DNA of 33,239 nt, taken from the NCBI GenBank assembly GCA_003427395.1, contig BFEA01000158.1, positions 1,661,830-1,695,068 on the forward strand, read 5' to 3'. Of the stretch, positions 9,742-19,480 are shown piece after piece. Position numbers and translations under genes: made by a program. Every line of letters begins with the position of its first letter. The first letter of the stretch is position 1. This stretch comes from Chara braunii. Taxonomy: Eukaryota > Streptophyta > Charophyceae > Charales > Characeae. The notes beneath the pieces are model-generated. The model did not search any database. It saw only the letters and a list, made by a program, of their open reading frames with translations, and was not told the origin of the DNA.

Positions 9742-10620
9742 CGTACATTAAAGGTGGGTGTTTGCCAATGCAGGACTTGCGATAACAATGAAAGGGTGTC
9801 TATTGCGGGTGATACAAGCAATTATCGAGGTGCCAATTGAAATGTCGATGATCGGTTGCATTGCACCATTTTGGATTTTTGCGCCACATAATGACATCGA
9901 AGATTGTAACCGTCTTCTCCTTTAATAATTGTGTTAATTGAATGAAAATAGTATAGTAAGTATGTTGAACTCACTGTCTGCATAACTAAACTTGTGTTGT
10001 TCTAAAACATTTTCATTTTTGAAGTTATTATCGACAATGTCATTGTCTTACTCAAAAGTTAAGAATAACCGATCTACCGTTTAGTTTTATAAAATCTTTT
10101 ATAAACACGTTGTCGGTGCGAATACCCTTACAAGGGTATCCGCCCTGGTTTTTTGCAAGTAACAGAAAATTGTTTGGCTTAAAGTTTAAGTATACCGCGC
10201 TAAGCGCGGCCACGTCTGTGAGTTACGTTGACGGGAAGGTTGACTAGAATAGCGAATGAGTGGGCGCGCAGGGTTTAAGGTGCGCTTGATTCTTTTCTGT
10301 TGTTGATCGTAAAGCCGGCCCGGACCTCGGTCGTTTTGCTTAGTGATATTAATACTTATTTATATTTGATTAAGCGAGAATTGGGGGTATTTTCGGTTAG
10401 TGGTATGTTTGATCGAGACCAGCGCGCATACGGAAAACGACCTCGGCGACGGCGCGGGAGTATCAAGGTAAATAAAAGGCCGGCGGGGCCATCCCCCCCC
10501 CTCTTTCACGGTTTTGCCATCGACTGCGTCGGGACGGGGCCAGAGGTTATTTTTCTGAGTTTCTTCTAATTATTATTTACTGCCATTAGTGTTTAATTTT
10601 ATGATTTGACTTTTCGCAAG
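9742..10620. other. Non-coding transition into a GC-rich block, with two hairpins
   Basis: AT-rich to about 10,100. Then a perfect 8-bp hairpin ATACCCTT-AC-AAGGGTAT (10,122-10,139) and a perfect 6-bp hairpin CCGCGC-TAA-GCGCGG (10,195-10,209). From 10,260 the GC content rises sharply. Short open frames have no recognisable domain. Confidence 0.5.
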
Positions 10621-13250
10621 TAGGGAATGACACCGGCCCCGAATGGCTGCCACGGTAATTGAGGACCTTGAGCTTGCGCCCCCTTTAACGGTCCCGGCGG
10701 GTTCCTGCATGTTTAGGGCACTGGCGGGAAGTCTTTTGTCCCGCCCGTCTTGGAAAAAGGGGCCGAGGAGTCAACGTGAAAGGCCAACGGGTGTGTGCTT
10801 GGCCTACGACGCTGGCGGGGGCCAACTGACGGACATACCGGCCTAGTCGTGTTGTCCGCTGTGACAATTTTGAGTGTGAGCATGCGCGTAGGGGCTCGGG
10901 TATAGGAGTGGAGGCAGGCAACAGGCAGCAGCGGGCGGGGCCACACCGCAGAAGAGTGCAGTGGGCGAATGGGTGTTGTGAGAGTAAAGGCGGAGCAGTG
11001 AGGCGGGTGAGTGTACGTGATCGGAATGACACGGTGGGTACAAGCCGAGAGAGAGAGAGAGGGGGCCAGCGAACAGGTCGTTGAGGGGCGACCGTCGGGC
11101 GGACACTGAGACAGCCAGAACAGGCAGGCCACAAAGTGGCGGATGAACCCGGACACGGGCGGGCGCCGGGTGCATGCAAGGAGCAGCGGGCCATGTGCAG
11201 GTAGCCCCGTCGACCGCCGGATCCTGCTGCGCACCGAGGTGTTGTCAAAGAAGAGAGACGGGCGTTGTGGGAGCAGATGATGTCGGGGGTCGCGGTAGTC
11301 TCCGAAGACTTTTCCTCCAGACGGTCGGAGCGGTCGGGGAGAACCGGGCAGCGTTACGGGAGCTACGGGGATAGAGGCAGACGAGAAGGCTGTGAAATCG
11401 GGCGCTGGGCAGCGGCTGGCGTAGGCGACTAGCCACAGGCAGCGCCAGAGCGGAGTCGAGCAATGGTGGAGGGGTTGAACTGGGGCCCGTGTTCGAGCCG
11501 GGTACATCCGAGGTCGGAGGTGAGAGGAGGAACAGGCGGAGCGCTCGGGACCAATGGGCAACGGGAGTGAGCCATCGGAGTTCCCAAACGCTAGTAGCAA
11601 GCGCTATGGAACGGCAGGTGACGGGCACTAAGGGGGGGGAAATGAAATGAACCTGGCCCGGTAGGACGCCAGGTGCGCTCAGAGTAGAGTCGGAGATGGC
11701 TGTAGTAGACGAGAAGAGGTGATGGGGGTGGAAAGTGTTGGCGCGCTCAATCTGTGACGGATTTCTGCGGTTTAAGAGGCGATCCTGGGGTTTTGGACCC
11801 GGGCGAGTGCCATGGAACGGTCCGTTTAGATGTTAGATTAGTAAAAGGAAAGATAGGTGAGATAGAGGCTGCGTGAAGATATGGCCGAGAAAGAAATGGC
11901 GGGGAAATAAAAAAACGAGATATCGGCCGATTATAGACGAAATCGGGCAGGGGGAGATTCGAGGAAGGGGTTTTAACCCTGGGGCGAGTACATTAGTAAG
12001 GTTAGTTTAGTCAATCAGTTAGTAGGTATAGAGATTAGTAAAGAAAGACGTGCGCTGGAGCTATGACGGGGTGAGGAAGCGAGTGAATCTGGACAAGNCG
12101 CTGNGGCAGGTGCANACGGAGTGAGGGAGCGAAGATGACAGCGAGGGAGCCGGGTGTAGGTGGAGAGAGAAGCGGGGTGACGGGCAGATAGCCAAGGGGC
12201 GACTGTCGGGTGGACGCAGGCGAGGACAAGGGACAGTGGAGAGTGAATGAACCTGGGCGGGGGTCCGCGCTAGGTGCATTCAATGGTCGAGATAGCGGAG
12301 GCAGGGTATAGCAGAGGTGAAAAAACACAGTTTTCCCTTGACCCTGCGTGTAATCGAAGGAGGAGAAGGGTGACTTTGAGGTTTCAGGGGCAGGCGAATC
12401 TAATGGTACTGCTAGCTTTGCAATAAAGTTAGTAGGACTAGAGTTAGTAAAGATAGGAGGTGCCAGAGATGGGCGCTGTAGAGGTGAAGGGGCTCAACAA
12501 CGGAGAAAAAGAGAGATCGAGCTTACGTGTGTCATTGTTTGAAGACCATCTGTAGCAGTTGAGTGGCAGGATGGGAAGTTTTATCCCTTTCTTTCTTACA
12601 AATATTTCGAGAACAGCATGTTGACTGCCCATTCATTGAGCCAACATTCAGTAAGCTGCTTCAGTGAGTTGATGTTGGTGGAGCCGTGCGAACTACGGTT
12701 CGCGGAATATTGCTGTGTGCTGATGCACCTGCCATTTTTGTTGCTGGCACTAATTCGAGAACTGCAGGGCTGCCGCTAAACTATACTGCGGTACCTGCGT
12801 ACTGCCGCTGACTGCTGTAGGCTGCGACTAGCGATTATAGGCTGCATGCTACGGACCGTGTGCCTTGTGCAAGGCTTGCTGACTTCCAGGCTATGAGATG
12901 CCGAGATAGCATGTGCTCCTTGCTTTGGTACTATGNTGATGGGGTNCCGGTGCTAANAAACTCGGGCTTGNNGCAGAGGGCAGTCGGCGTGCTAGAGGTT
13001 AACAAACTGCCGCAGGCTGCAGCACGTAGCAGATTGTTGCTAATATGGCGAGTGGGGTGACAACGGTTACCTTGGATTATCACTGCTGATCAGACTGCAG
13101 GGAGATTACCGCTGCAATTTGGAGGAAGAGAGGGAGTGCGGCAGGGGTTATTGTCGCAAATTCGGAGGTCATCAGAGCAGTTGATTTTGGTGTTTGGCTT
13201 TGGAGTTTGAACAAGTTGCGACGCATTTTGGTCACCACTGCGGGATCCTC
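10621..13250. other. GC-rich non-coding block with diverged internal repeats
   Basis: G/A-rich on the + strand, with no believable gene. Two regions about 1.1 kb apart resemble each other: GGGGCGACCGTCGGGC (11,085) with GGATGAACCCGG (11,141), and GGGGCGACTGTCGGG (12,196) with GAATGAACCTGG (12,245). A third GAAATGAACCTGG is at 11,644. From about 12,640 the sequence becomes CTG/GCTGC-rich. The long Ser/Pro/Arg frames on the minus strand are what such composition produces. Single ambiguous bases occur at 12,098, 12,104, 12,115, 12,936, 12,946, 12,957 and 12,971-12,972, so this block was hard to resolve. Confidence 0.5.
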
Positions 13251-13749
13251 AGGCGCACCCAGATATCAAGGCCCTCTCGCACGAGTATGAGAGCACCCTT
13301 CCTGTGTCTCGAGCGTCTGAAACCCCTACTTCTACCCTTCTTAATCTAGGTCTACTCTATTGGCTACGAGAGGAAGGCGGCAGGCAGGAGTGCAACCCGT
13401 AGGTCCGCGCCAAGGCCTCTGTGGGAGGTTCGCCCCACCGATTGCAGGAGCTCTGCCGGAACCTAGGCGAGGTTCTGGAGGCAGCGAACCATCAGGTATA
13501 TACCTTTTCATCTGTATAAACCCCACTACTACCCATATTTGCCTATCTCCCTGCAGTATGATTGTTGTATGCATGCGTTTGTCCCTATGGTTTTTGCTTT
13601 CTCTTCAGGACCTAATCGGACTAACTGGAAAGAATGTGTGAGAGTGAAGCCTAAGTTTCTATTTTGTTCTGATTGAAAGAAGACTAAGGATGAATTGGGG
13701 GAAGGTGGAAGGAAGGTAGACTGCATGCGTTTGACCGAGTCAACCAAAG
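13251..13749. other. Unassigned stretch before the first structured array
   Basis: A possible acceptor-like pyrimidine tract, GCCTATCTCCCTGCAG, ends at 13,556. An open frame at 13,360-13,641 is short and has no known domain. I cannot assign a function. Confidence 0.35.
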
Positions 13750-14444
13750 CCTGAGAATTGTTTCTACTGTGAATGGCTCAGGGCTATGTTTATTTGGATG
13801 TTTTCTGAAGGACCAGGCATTGTTTCCAAGGTGAATGGCGTGGTTGTTGTGTTTATTTAGTTGTTTTCTGGGGAACCAGGCATTGTTTCCATGGTGAATG
13901 ACCTGGTTGCTCTAGTTAACTCTGGGGGTTTGCCTGATTGAAGGAGTTTCAGTTCTTGTTTATTCTGAGGGAGGATTTCTGGTCTAAGGCTAAGCATTGT
14001 TTCCGTGGTGAATGGTTTAGCCTGAAAACCACACACATAAGTTAAACTGAGTATAAAGGAAAAATATTTTATGTATATTTGCATGTGAACTGGCAGTTGG
14101 GCATTGTTTCTACTGTGAATGGTCCAGCGTTAAGCCATATCATTAAGAAGGGATAAAAGGAAATACAAAGTATAAATGGAAATAGTTTGGGCAAGTTGAA
14201 CATTGTTTCTACTGTGAATGGTTCAGTCCCCTGCCCATATTTGTTTTTTCTTTTGAAAACAAAGTCAGAGAAATACTAAATCCTTTGATATTAAACAGCT
14301 CAGGGCGGCTAGGCATTGTTTCCATGGCGAATGGCCTAGTCATCTGCCCAAAAGAAGAAAGAAGTAGTTGTGCAACCTGTTCGTGTATATCATAAAGACA
14401 AGTTAGGCATTGTTTCCATGGCGAATAGTCCAGCTCTATGTCTT
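13750..14444 (+). repeat. Array A: eight hairpin units with a conserved loop and variable but complementary arms
   Basis: Eight copies of a core close to CATTGTTTCYAYGGTGAATG occur near 13,756, 13,818, 13,881, 13,995, 14,102, 14,201, 14,314 and 14,408. The bases on each side differ between copies yet pair: CCTGAG/CTCAGG, ACCA/TGGT, AACCAGG/CCTGGTT, GGCTAA/TTAGCC, TTGG/CCAG, TGAAC/GTTCA, CTAGGC/GCCTAG. The eighth is weaker. Units 6, 7 and 8 also have outer pairs (TGGGCA/TGCCCA, GGGC/GCCC, AAGACA/TGTCTT). Spacing is 62-114 bp. The strand is arbitrary. It has no coding potential and I recognise no known RNA family. Confidence 0.8.
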
Positions 14445-14725
14445 ATGTAAGATGCGTATAAGGATTCAAGAACTTGAAGATTCATGAACTATCTATATGG
14501 AATAAACTTGGGGTAGTGAGAGTACTTACATCGGCGGTTTGGTTTGCATGTGACTGGATAGGATAACTACTTTGTTTGAGTTTCATTACTATAGGTAGTT
14601 GCTGTAGTTGCTCGCCACGTGCTAGAGCCATAGAAGTTAGTGTCAATTCCTGCATTTTTCTGTAATAACGTTTTTTTTACTTAGGTCAATTCCTGCATTT
14701 TCTGAGATCTTTTCTTATTCTTGGC

Positions 14726-15405
14726 TTTGTATAAATCTTGGCAAGCTACTTTTCCTACGGGAAGCGCTGCCGAAATTTCTACAAATCCAAGAAGTTAATC
14801 AACTTTTGACTTGTCAGAGTTCAGCTTGTCTTTTCCATATATGGATTAGTATAAATCTGGAAAGTCTCCTTTTCTAGAGGGAGTGCTGCCCAAATTTTTA
14901 CTAATTCAGGGAGTTAGACAAAATTGGACTTTGAGAAGTCAAAGTTTTTCTCAAAATTATAAAATTTGCCTTGTATAAATTTTGGAATAATACTTTTCTA
15001 GAGGGAGTGCCGCCGAAATTTCTGCAAAATTAAGGAGTTAGTTAAATTCAGTCTAAAATTTGAGCTCGAGCTGTTGTTCGAGTTCGTATCTGACTTAGTA
15101 TAAATCTGGGAAGTCTCCCTTTTTAAAGGGAATGCTGTCAAAATTTCTACTAATTCAGAGAGTTAGACAAAATTTGATTTTCCAGAGTTAGAGATTAATT
15201 CTGCTTTCATATCTGACTTAGTATAAATCTGGGAAGTCTCCCTTTCTAAAGGGAGTGCTGCTCAAATTTTTACTAATTCAGAGAGTTAGACAAAACTTGA
15301 CTTTCCAGGAGTTAGAGATTATTTCTGCTCCCATATCTAGGCTTATATAAATTATGAAAAGGCACTATTCCTACGGGAAGCGCTGCCAAAATTTTCTTAG
15401 TTTAG
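14726..15405 (+). repeat. Array B: six ~123-bp units, each with a three-helix foldback
   Basis: Units start at 14,726, 14,846, 14,971, 15,095, 15,218 and about 15,342. Each has an outer helix (TTAGTA..AAAT with ATTT..TACTAA), a middle helix (for example TTGGCA/TGCCGA in unit 1), and an inner hairpin (CTCCCTT-TCTA-AAGGGAG in unit 5; CTTTTC-CTAC-GGGAAG in unit 1). Unit 1 has TTTGTA/TACAAA where others have TTAGTA/TACTAA, a compensatory pair. Between foldbacks is a ~60-nt linker beginning near GAGTTAGACAAAA. Unit 6 is the most degenerate. Not a tRNA or rRNA that I recognise. Confidence 0.8.
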
Positions 15406-15680
15406 AGGAGATAGATTATATTTTGACAGATGATTCAGGCGATCCACCCAGAATAGGGGAGACTTTGTAGTTGGTCTACCTTCAGCTTAAGCACTAACTT
15501 AAAAATAAACTTAGGTTTAACTTATAAGGAAGTTTTGAGTGAGGATGTATTATGGAGTTGTATTCTCCATACACTTATGATCTTAGCTTGGGGATAGGTC
15601 TTCCGTGTGTTACATGTCCTTTTTTATCTTTTGATCCAAGTTCAGGGCTAGATCCAGCTTAATCCCTTGAGGATCACTTA

Positions 15681-15699
15681 CTGTTATCGCTGATAACAG
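15681..15699. repeat. Perfect hairpin after array B
   Basis: CTGTTATC-GCT-GATAACAG, an 8-bp perfect stem with a 3-nt loop, about 280 bp after the last unit of array B. Confidence 0.7.
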
Positions 15700-16374
15700 G
15701 TCGGTTGCCGATTCGTCGGTCTACGACTCAATTTCAACTCTCCCTCTACACTCAACCTAAAAAGTTTTAGCCCTGGTGATTTCGTTGTTTTAATTAAGGT
15801 TTCACCCGGACTTTTATTAAATGGCCATTTGACAAAGGTGCTGAATATTTTATTAAGGTTGGTTGGACAGGAGGTTTTGGGGCTTGCATGGCTAAAGCAA
15901 AGGGGTATGAATGTCGAAGGTGGTTGGGGTTGACTCCGTGTAGTGTGTGGGCTGTTGATTTGGTTTGTTGATGTGATGACAGGTATGTGCTGTGAATCAT
16001 ATTCTGGATTTGGTTGCCCGTGATCACACATATATGTATTATCGTGAGAGGCCCCAGTGAGACCATAAAAAATGATCGTCACATGTTTAACTCTTATATA
16101 TGTATGCATGAGTATACTTGGGATGAATATTCGCGTAGGTTGAAGAGCCCCCACATTGGAGCCCACTCAGAAGCTGAGACTGAGGGACTTAGGGGAGGTC
16201 TCTCCTTTTATTCTTGTCTCCTGCTTTTTGATGATTTTCTTAGTCGGACGTTTGGTCCTGGGCTGGGATTCGAGGTCTTTGTACAGGACATCCCAAGCCC
16301 TAGGCTCTGCAGGGGAGGGGTTTTCCCTCGCAAAGAGCCTATTTGATTTGCCCACGGTGACACTCAGGTCGAGA
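15700..16374. other. Unassigned stretch
   Basis: A 160-codon open frame on the minus strand (15,684-16,166) is rich in Pro, Thr and Ser and has no domain I recognise. I do not call it a gene. Nothing else is supported. Confidence 0.35.
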
Positions 16375-16515
16375 GCCTGAGGTGCCTCGGCGGCTGCACG
16401 ACTATTCCTTCAGCCGTGCAATGTCGTGAAGGGATAGGCCGTCACGACACTTGAAGTCTGACACTTGAGTGTCATAAGCGGTACTCGAATCCACGAGGGA
16501 CCGCTTGATTATGGA
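16375..16515. repeat. Cluster of GC-rich hairpins
   Basis: Consecutive foldbacks: CCTTCA near 16,410 with TGAAGG near 16,437; TGACAC-TTGA-GTGTCA near 16,461-16,476; and AAGCGGT (from 16,478) with ACCGCTT (to about 16,507), enclosing CTCG/CGAG. I cannot assign these to a known RNA. Confidence 0.55.
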
Positions 16516-16857
16516 CACTACATACTACGCCATCATTGCGACTGATTGTGTACTCTGCATTGCAAGTCGATATGAATATGCCCTGCGTCCCCGCGATTTT
16601 ATACTAAGTTCAGCGCGCGACGATTATCCGATTTCCGCATTGGAAAGTTATGGGTTGGCTACCGAGGGGCTAGGAGCGTTGTCGCGTTGTTGGTATTGTG
16701 TCGTTTTGTACATATATTGTTTTATGTGTATGAGTGTTCGTAAAGTGGAGTGCACGTGGTGTGTGGGATGCGTCCTAGTCGACCGACGATGAGTCGCGCT
16801 TGGGACCTCAGCCCCCCCAAGATGTCGGTTCGCGTGCAGGTCCAATAGAGGCGTATT

Positions 16858-17205
16858 ACCGCGCGTACCCCCTATGCTACAGTGAACGAGAAACGCCCTC
16901 GGCTGGTCCACCTTTGCGATTGCAACTGATTAGCTTTCGTACTGTGGACTGGTAGCTCGGCGGGGATACGCCCACCGAAGGGAGGTGACAGGTCCCGTAA
17001 GGTGTAGGTAAGTCGTGCCTCGCGTAGGCCCTATCCTGTCGTAGGGGCTCGCGAGAGGTATGGCTGGCGCACCCGGCCGGAGCGGCTTGTGGAAGCTCTA
17101 TGTATATTGCGACGAAGGGTTCTAAAAGCCAACTCCTGCGTGACGCGGCCGGGAGGGTCCCGCGCTGCCTCCGTGCGGTGCCGGACCGATGCGCCCGACA
17201 ACGTC
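16858..17205 (+). repeat. 340-bp dispersed repeat, copy 1
   Basis: Aligns with 23,185-23,520 through shared blocks: GAGAAACGCCCTC, TAGCTCGGCGGGGATAC followed by CCCACCGAAGGGA, CCTGTCGTAGGG (17,034), CGCGAGAGGTAT, and ACTCCTGCGTGAC. The TAGCTCGGCGGG segment resembles an RNA polymerase III A box. The equivalent of the copy-2 B-box-like word is not preserved here. Confidence 0.75.
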
Positions 17206-17404
17206 TTGGGTCGACTTTGTAGCATGTCTTGGTCGCTGGGTAAGAGACTATATCATGTTCCTTGAAAATTATATATTTTTGGTGTATGTGTAGGAATATA
17301 AAGTAATAATTAAGTTGTTGAAACTCAATACATGAAGATTCTCACTTTATTGTCTTTATGCTCAATGTGCAGGGAAGACTAATCTTGAATATATAACGTT
17401 ACGA

Positions 17405-19480
17405 GTGATTTGTAGTTCCGAAAAAATGACTACGAAACAAAAATACGATGATGTTTGCAGGAGAAGGAGGGAGCATCGTGAAGAAAAACAAACACGTATC
17501 AGACAAGGAAAGAAAATCGACATTGAAAGGGGAAGCAGCGAAGATGATATGCGGTATAAAGCGAAAAGCTCAAACCATAAGAGACAAAGGAAGACTATTT
17601 ATGACACGCTGCTGACAAAGACATCAACACCAAAGATGAGAGAAAGGACATGTGGGACTCCCTCCATATCGACACCTATAAAAAATGTTGGTCGAAAAGA
17701 ATTTCCGGGGAAAATGCCAAATGCACCGAGCAAGGCCAAAAAGAAACGTATGTTTGTTCATGTAGAGACAGTGGATATTCGGCACTCGAAAGTGTTTCCT
17801 GTAGATAAACATGAACAATTGGACAGAAAAAAGAAAGAGGAGGAAAAACAAAATGTGAAAAAAAAAAAAAAAAAAAATACAGTAGAAAAATCAGAAGTAG
17901 AGACTTGTTTTGAGGAAAGGAGACAAAATTATGGAGAGAGAGATCGTACGAAGAGCAAGTCAAAGCATGACTCGTTTAAAGGGAAAAACCAATTTTATGA
18001 CTTGGAAACAAAGGGTCAGCAAGTAACAAGTTCAAAAAGTTTGAAAGACAGATCAAACCCGAATGAGAAGAAGTCCCAGTGATTTGCAGAAGAGGACGAA
18101 GAAGAGGACGAAGAAGATGACGAAGAAGAGAACGAAGAAGAGGCCGAAAATCTTAAAAAATATGAAGATATTTTACAGGGGGATCATGAAGACGACGGTG
18201 AACATACGAAGCAGTTTCGTTCATCAAAAAAAGGTATATACACATTTCTATAAAAGCAAGTTATTGTTTATCAATGCGCAAGTGTGTTTCATATGATGCT
18301 TCATAAAAATGATGTAAACGATAAAAGAGAAACTACATAAGAGTCAAGAAAAAAGTTCAACATACACTTAGGGAAAAAAACAATTTGACGCTCTTTCGTC
18401 AGCAGTGTGTACAAGTTTGCTTTCCAGTCAAGTACGATTGTATAAAGGTGTGTTGTGACAGAGGGAATGCATGAAGTACAATTGCAAGTTTTTTTTTTTA
18501 TAGCAATGAAGTTACTCTTCAAAATAATTATCACAATGAGTAATATATTGACCTTTCATTCGGCGTTGGTATCTTGTTGGTTCATTATGAAATATGTGTG
18601 TTTTCGATATAGATCGCCAGAAGTGCAAAACAAGCAAACCAGAGATGCAGGAAAGAGAGATGGATACTATTTGCACCACCACGAGGGGACAAGGATTACA
18701 AATGACAAAGAAAAACAAAGACAGAATTTTGCGTTCTGTCGCGAAGGCGAACGCGTATATGTCTGCACGTGATTGTACTTTTTATCCGAAGGAGAAACAA
18801 TTTCTTCAGTCTGTTGTATCGACAACCAATAAACTCGTTGATTGGGCAGTGGAAGAGATGGCATTGTATATAGAAGAATGTGGAGTGTGACAAATCTTTG
18901 TCGAATGCAACCGAGTAATGACAACAATCAGGGAGGATATCACATGGAACCTGAAACATGAATTTTAGGCGAAGAATGAATACCCTCTTGTGAGAGCCAA
19001 TCAAATAGATAAACAAGATGATGTGAGAAGAAAAATGAGAGACGAAATGTCAAAAAATATGATATTGACATGTAGTGGGAGAGAGTAGTGGGGTGATCTG
19101 GCGTTTCAGCAAGTGCTCACAAGGGTGTTCCAACACGCGAGGAAAGGACATGGAGTCGGAGTATCATTGCAACAACTCGCATTTGTAGAGATGGTCATAC
19201 GCAACGATGTACTGCAGACTCGTCCGGGAGGATCTATAACAGACAAAATCTCTTAGTTGGCTGCCATCAAGAATCATATCATTAAATCGATCTAAGCACG
19301 AGATACTGTTGTAAATTTTATCATCTTCAACATGGACCGCTCTACAACTGTGGCAGACAAGGCGTTTCTTCTTTTCCAAGCAGGAGTGTCAGTCAAATAA
19401 GACGGTGATATACGTGACACTTTGTTCGTCGACGAGGATTTCACTTTTCACTACAATGGTTGAACTGTGCTGTGATGAGA
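17405..19480 (+). pseudogene. Spliced coding remnant of unknown family, basic then acidic
   Basis: Exon 1 runs from about 17,405 to 18,233 with one TGA at 18,080-18,082. Its first part is strongly basic (Lys/Arg-rich, including a poly-Lys run coded by the A-tract near 17,858); after the TGA it turns acidic (repeats of Glu-Glu-Asp). A donor (AAAAAAG/GTATAT, intron from 18,234) and an acceptor (TTTTCGATATAG, ending 18,612) remove 379 bp and join the frames exactly to a second exon that begins DRQKCKTSKPEMQ. Exon 2 stays codon-like in one frame to about 19,480, with stops at about 18,888, 18,967, 19,087, 19,254, 19,293 and 19,399. It includes FYPKEKQFLQSVVSTTNKLV and LAFQQVLTRVFQHARKGHG. I do not recognise the protein. 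The context (decayed, beside transposon genes) suggests a mobile-element accessory protein, but that is inference. Confidence 0.6.
18234..18612 (+). other. Inferred GT-AG spliceosomal intron
   Basis: Donor G/GTATAT and acceptor GATATAG/A. Splicing in phase 1 joins the upstream frame to the downstream frame without a shift, while the interval itself is AT-rich and stop-laden. Confidence 0.6.

Noticed and set aside
9348-9821. 157-codon minus-strand frame rich in Tyr-Ile repeats
   Set aside because: It is the translation of (TA)n tracts and of the palindrome.
10685-11628. Long minus-strand frames of 295, 187 and 127 codons
   Set aside because: Three overlapping frames, all Pro/Ser/Arg/Leu-rich, in a GC-rich block with few stops by composition. 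No domain and no consistent frame.
13750-14444. CRISPR array
   Set aside because: Spacing is irregular (62-114 bp), the repeats are imperfect and the genome is eukaryotic. The units are hairpins with co-varying arms.
14726-15405. tRNA gene cluster
   Set aside because: The inner hairpins have 4-nt CTA-type loops rather than 7-nt anticodon loops, and there is no T-arm or CCA-side acceptor stem.
15684-16166. 160-codon minus-strand frame
   Set aside because: No recognisable domain, biased Thr/Pro/Ser composition, and a competing frame over the same DNA. Left uncalled.
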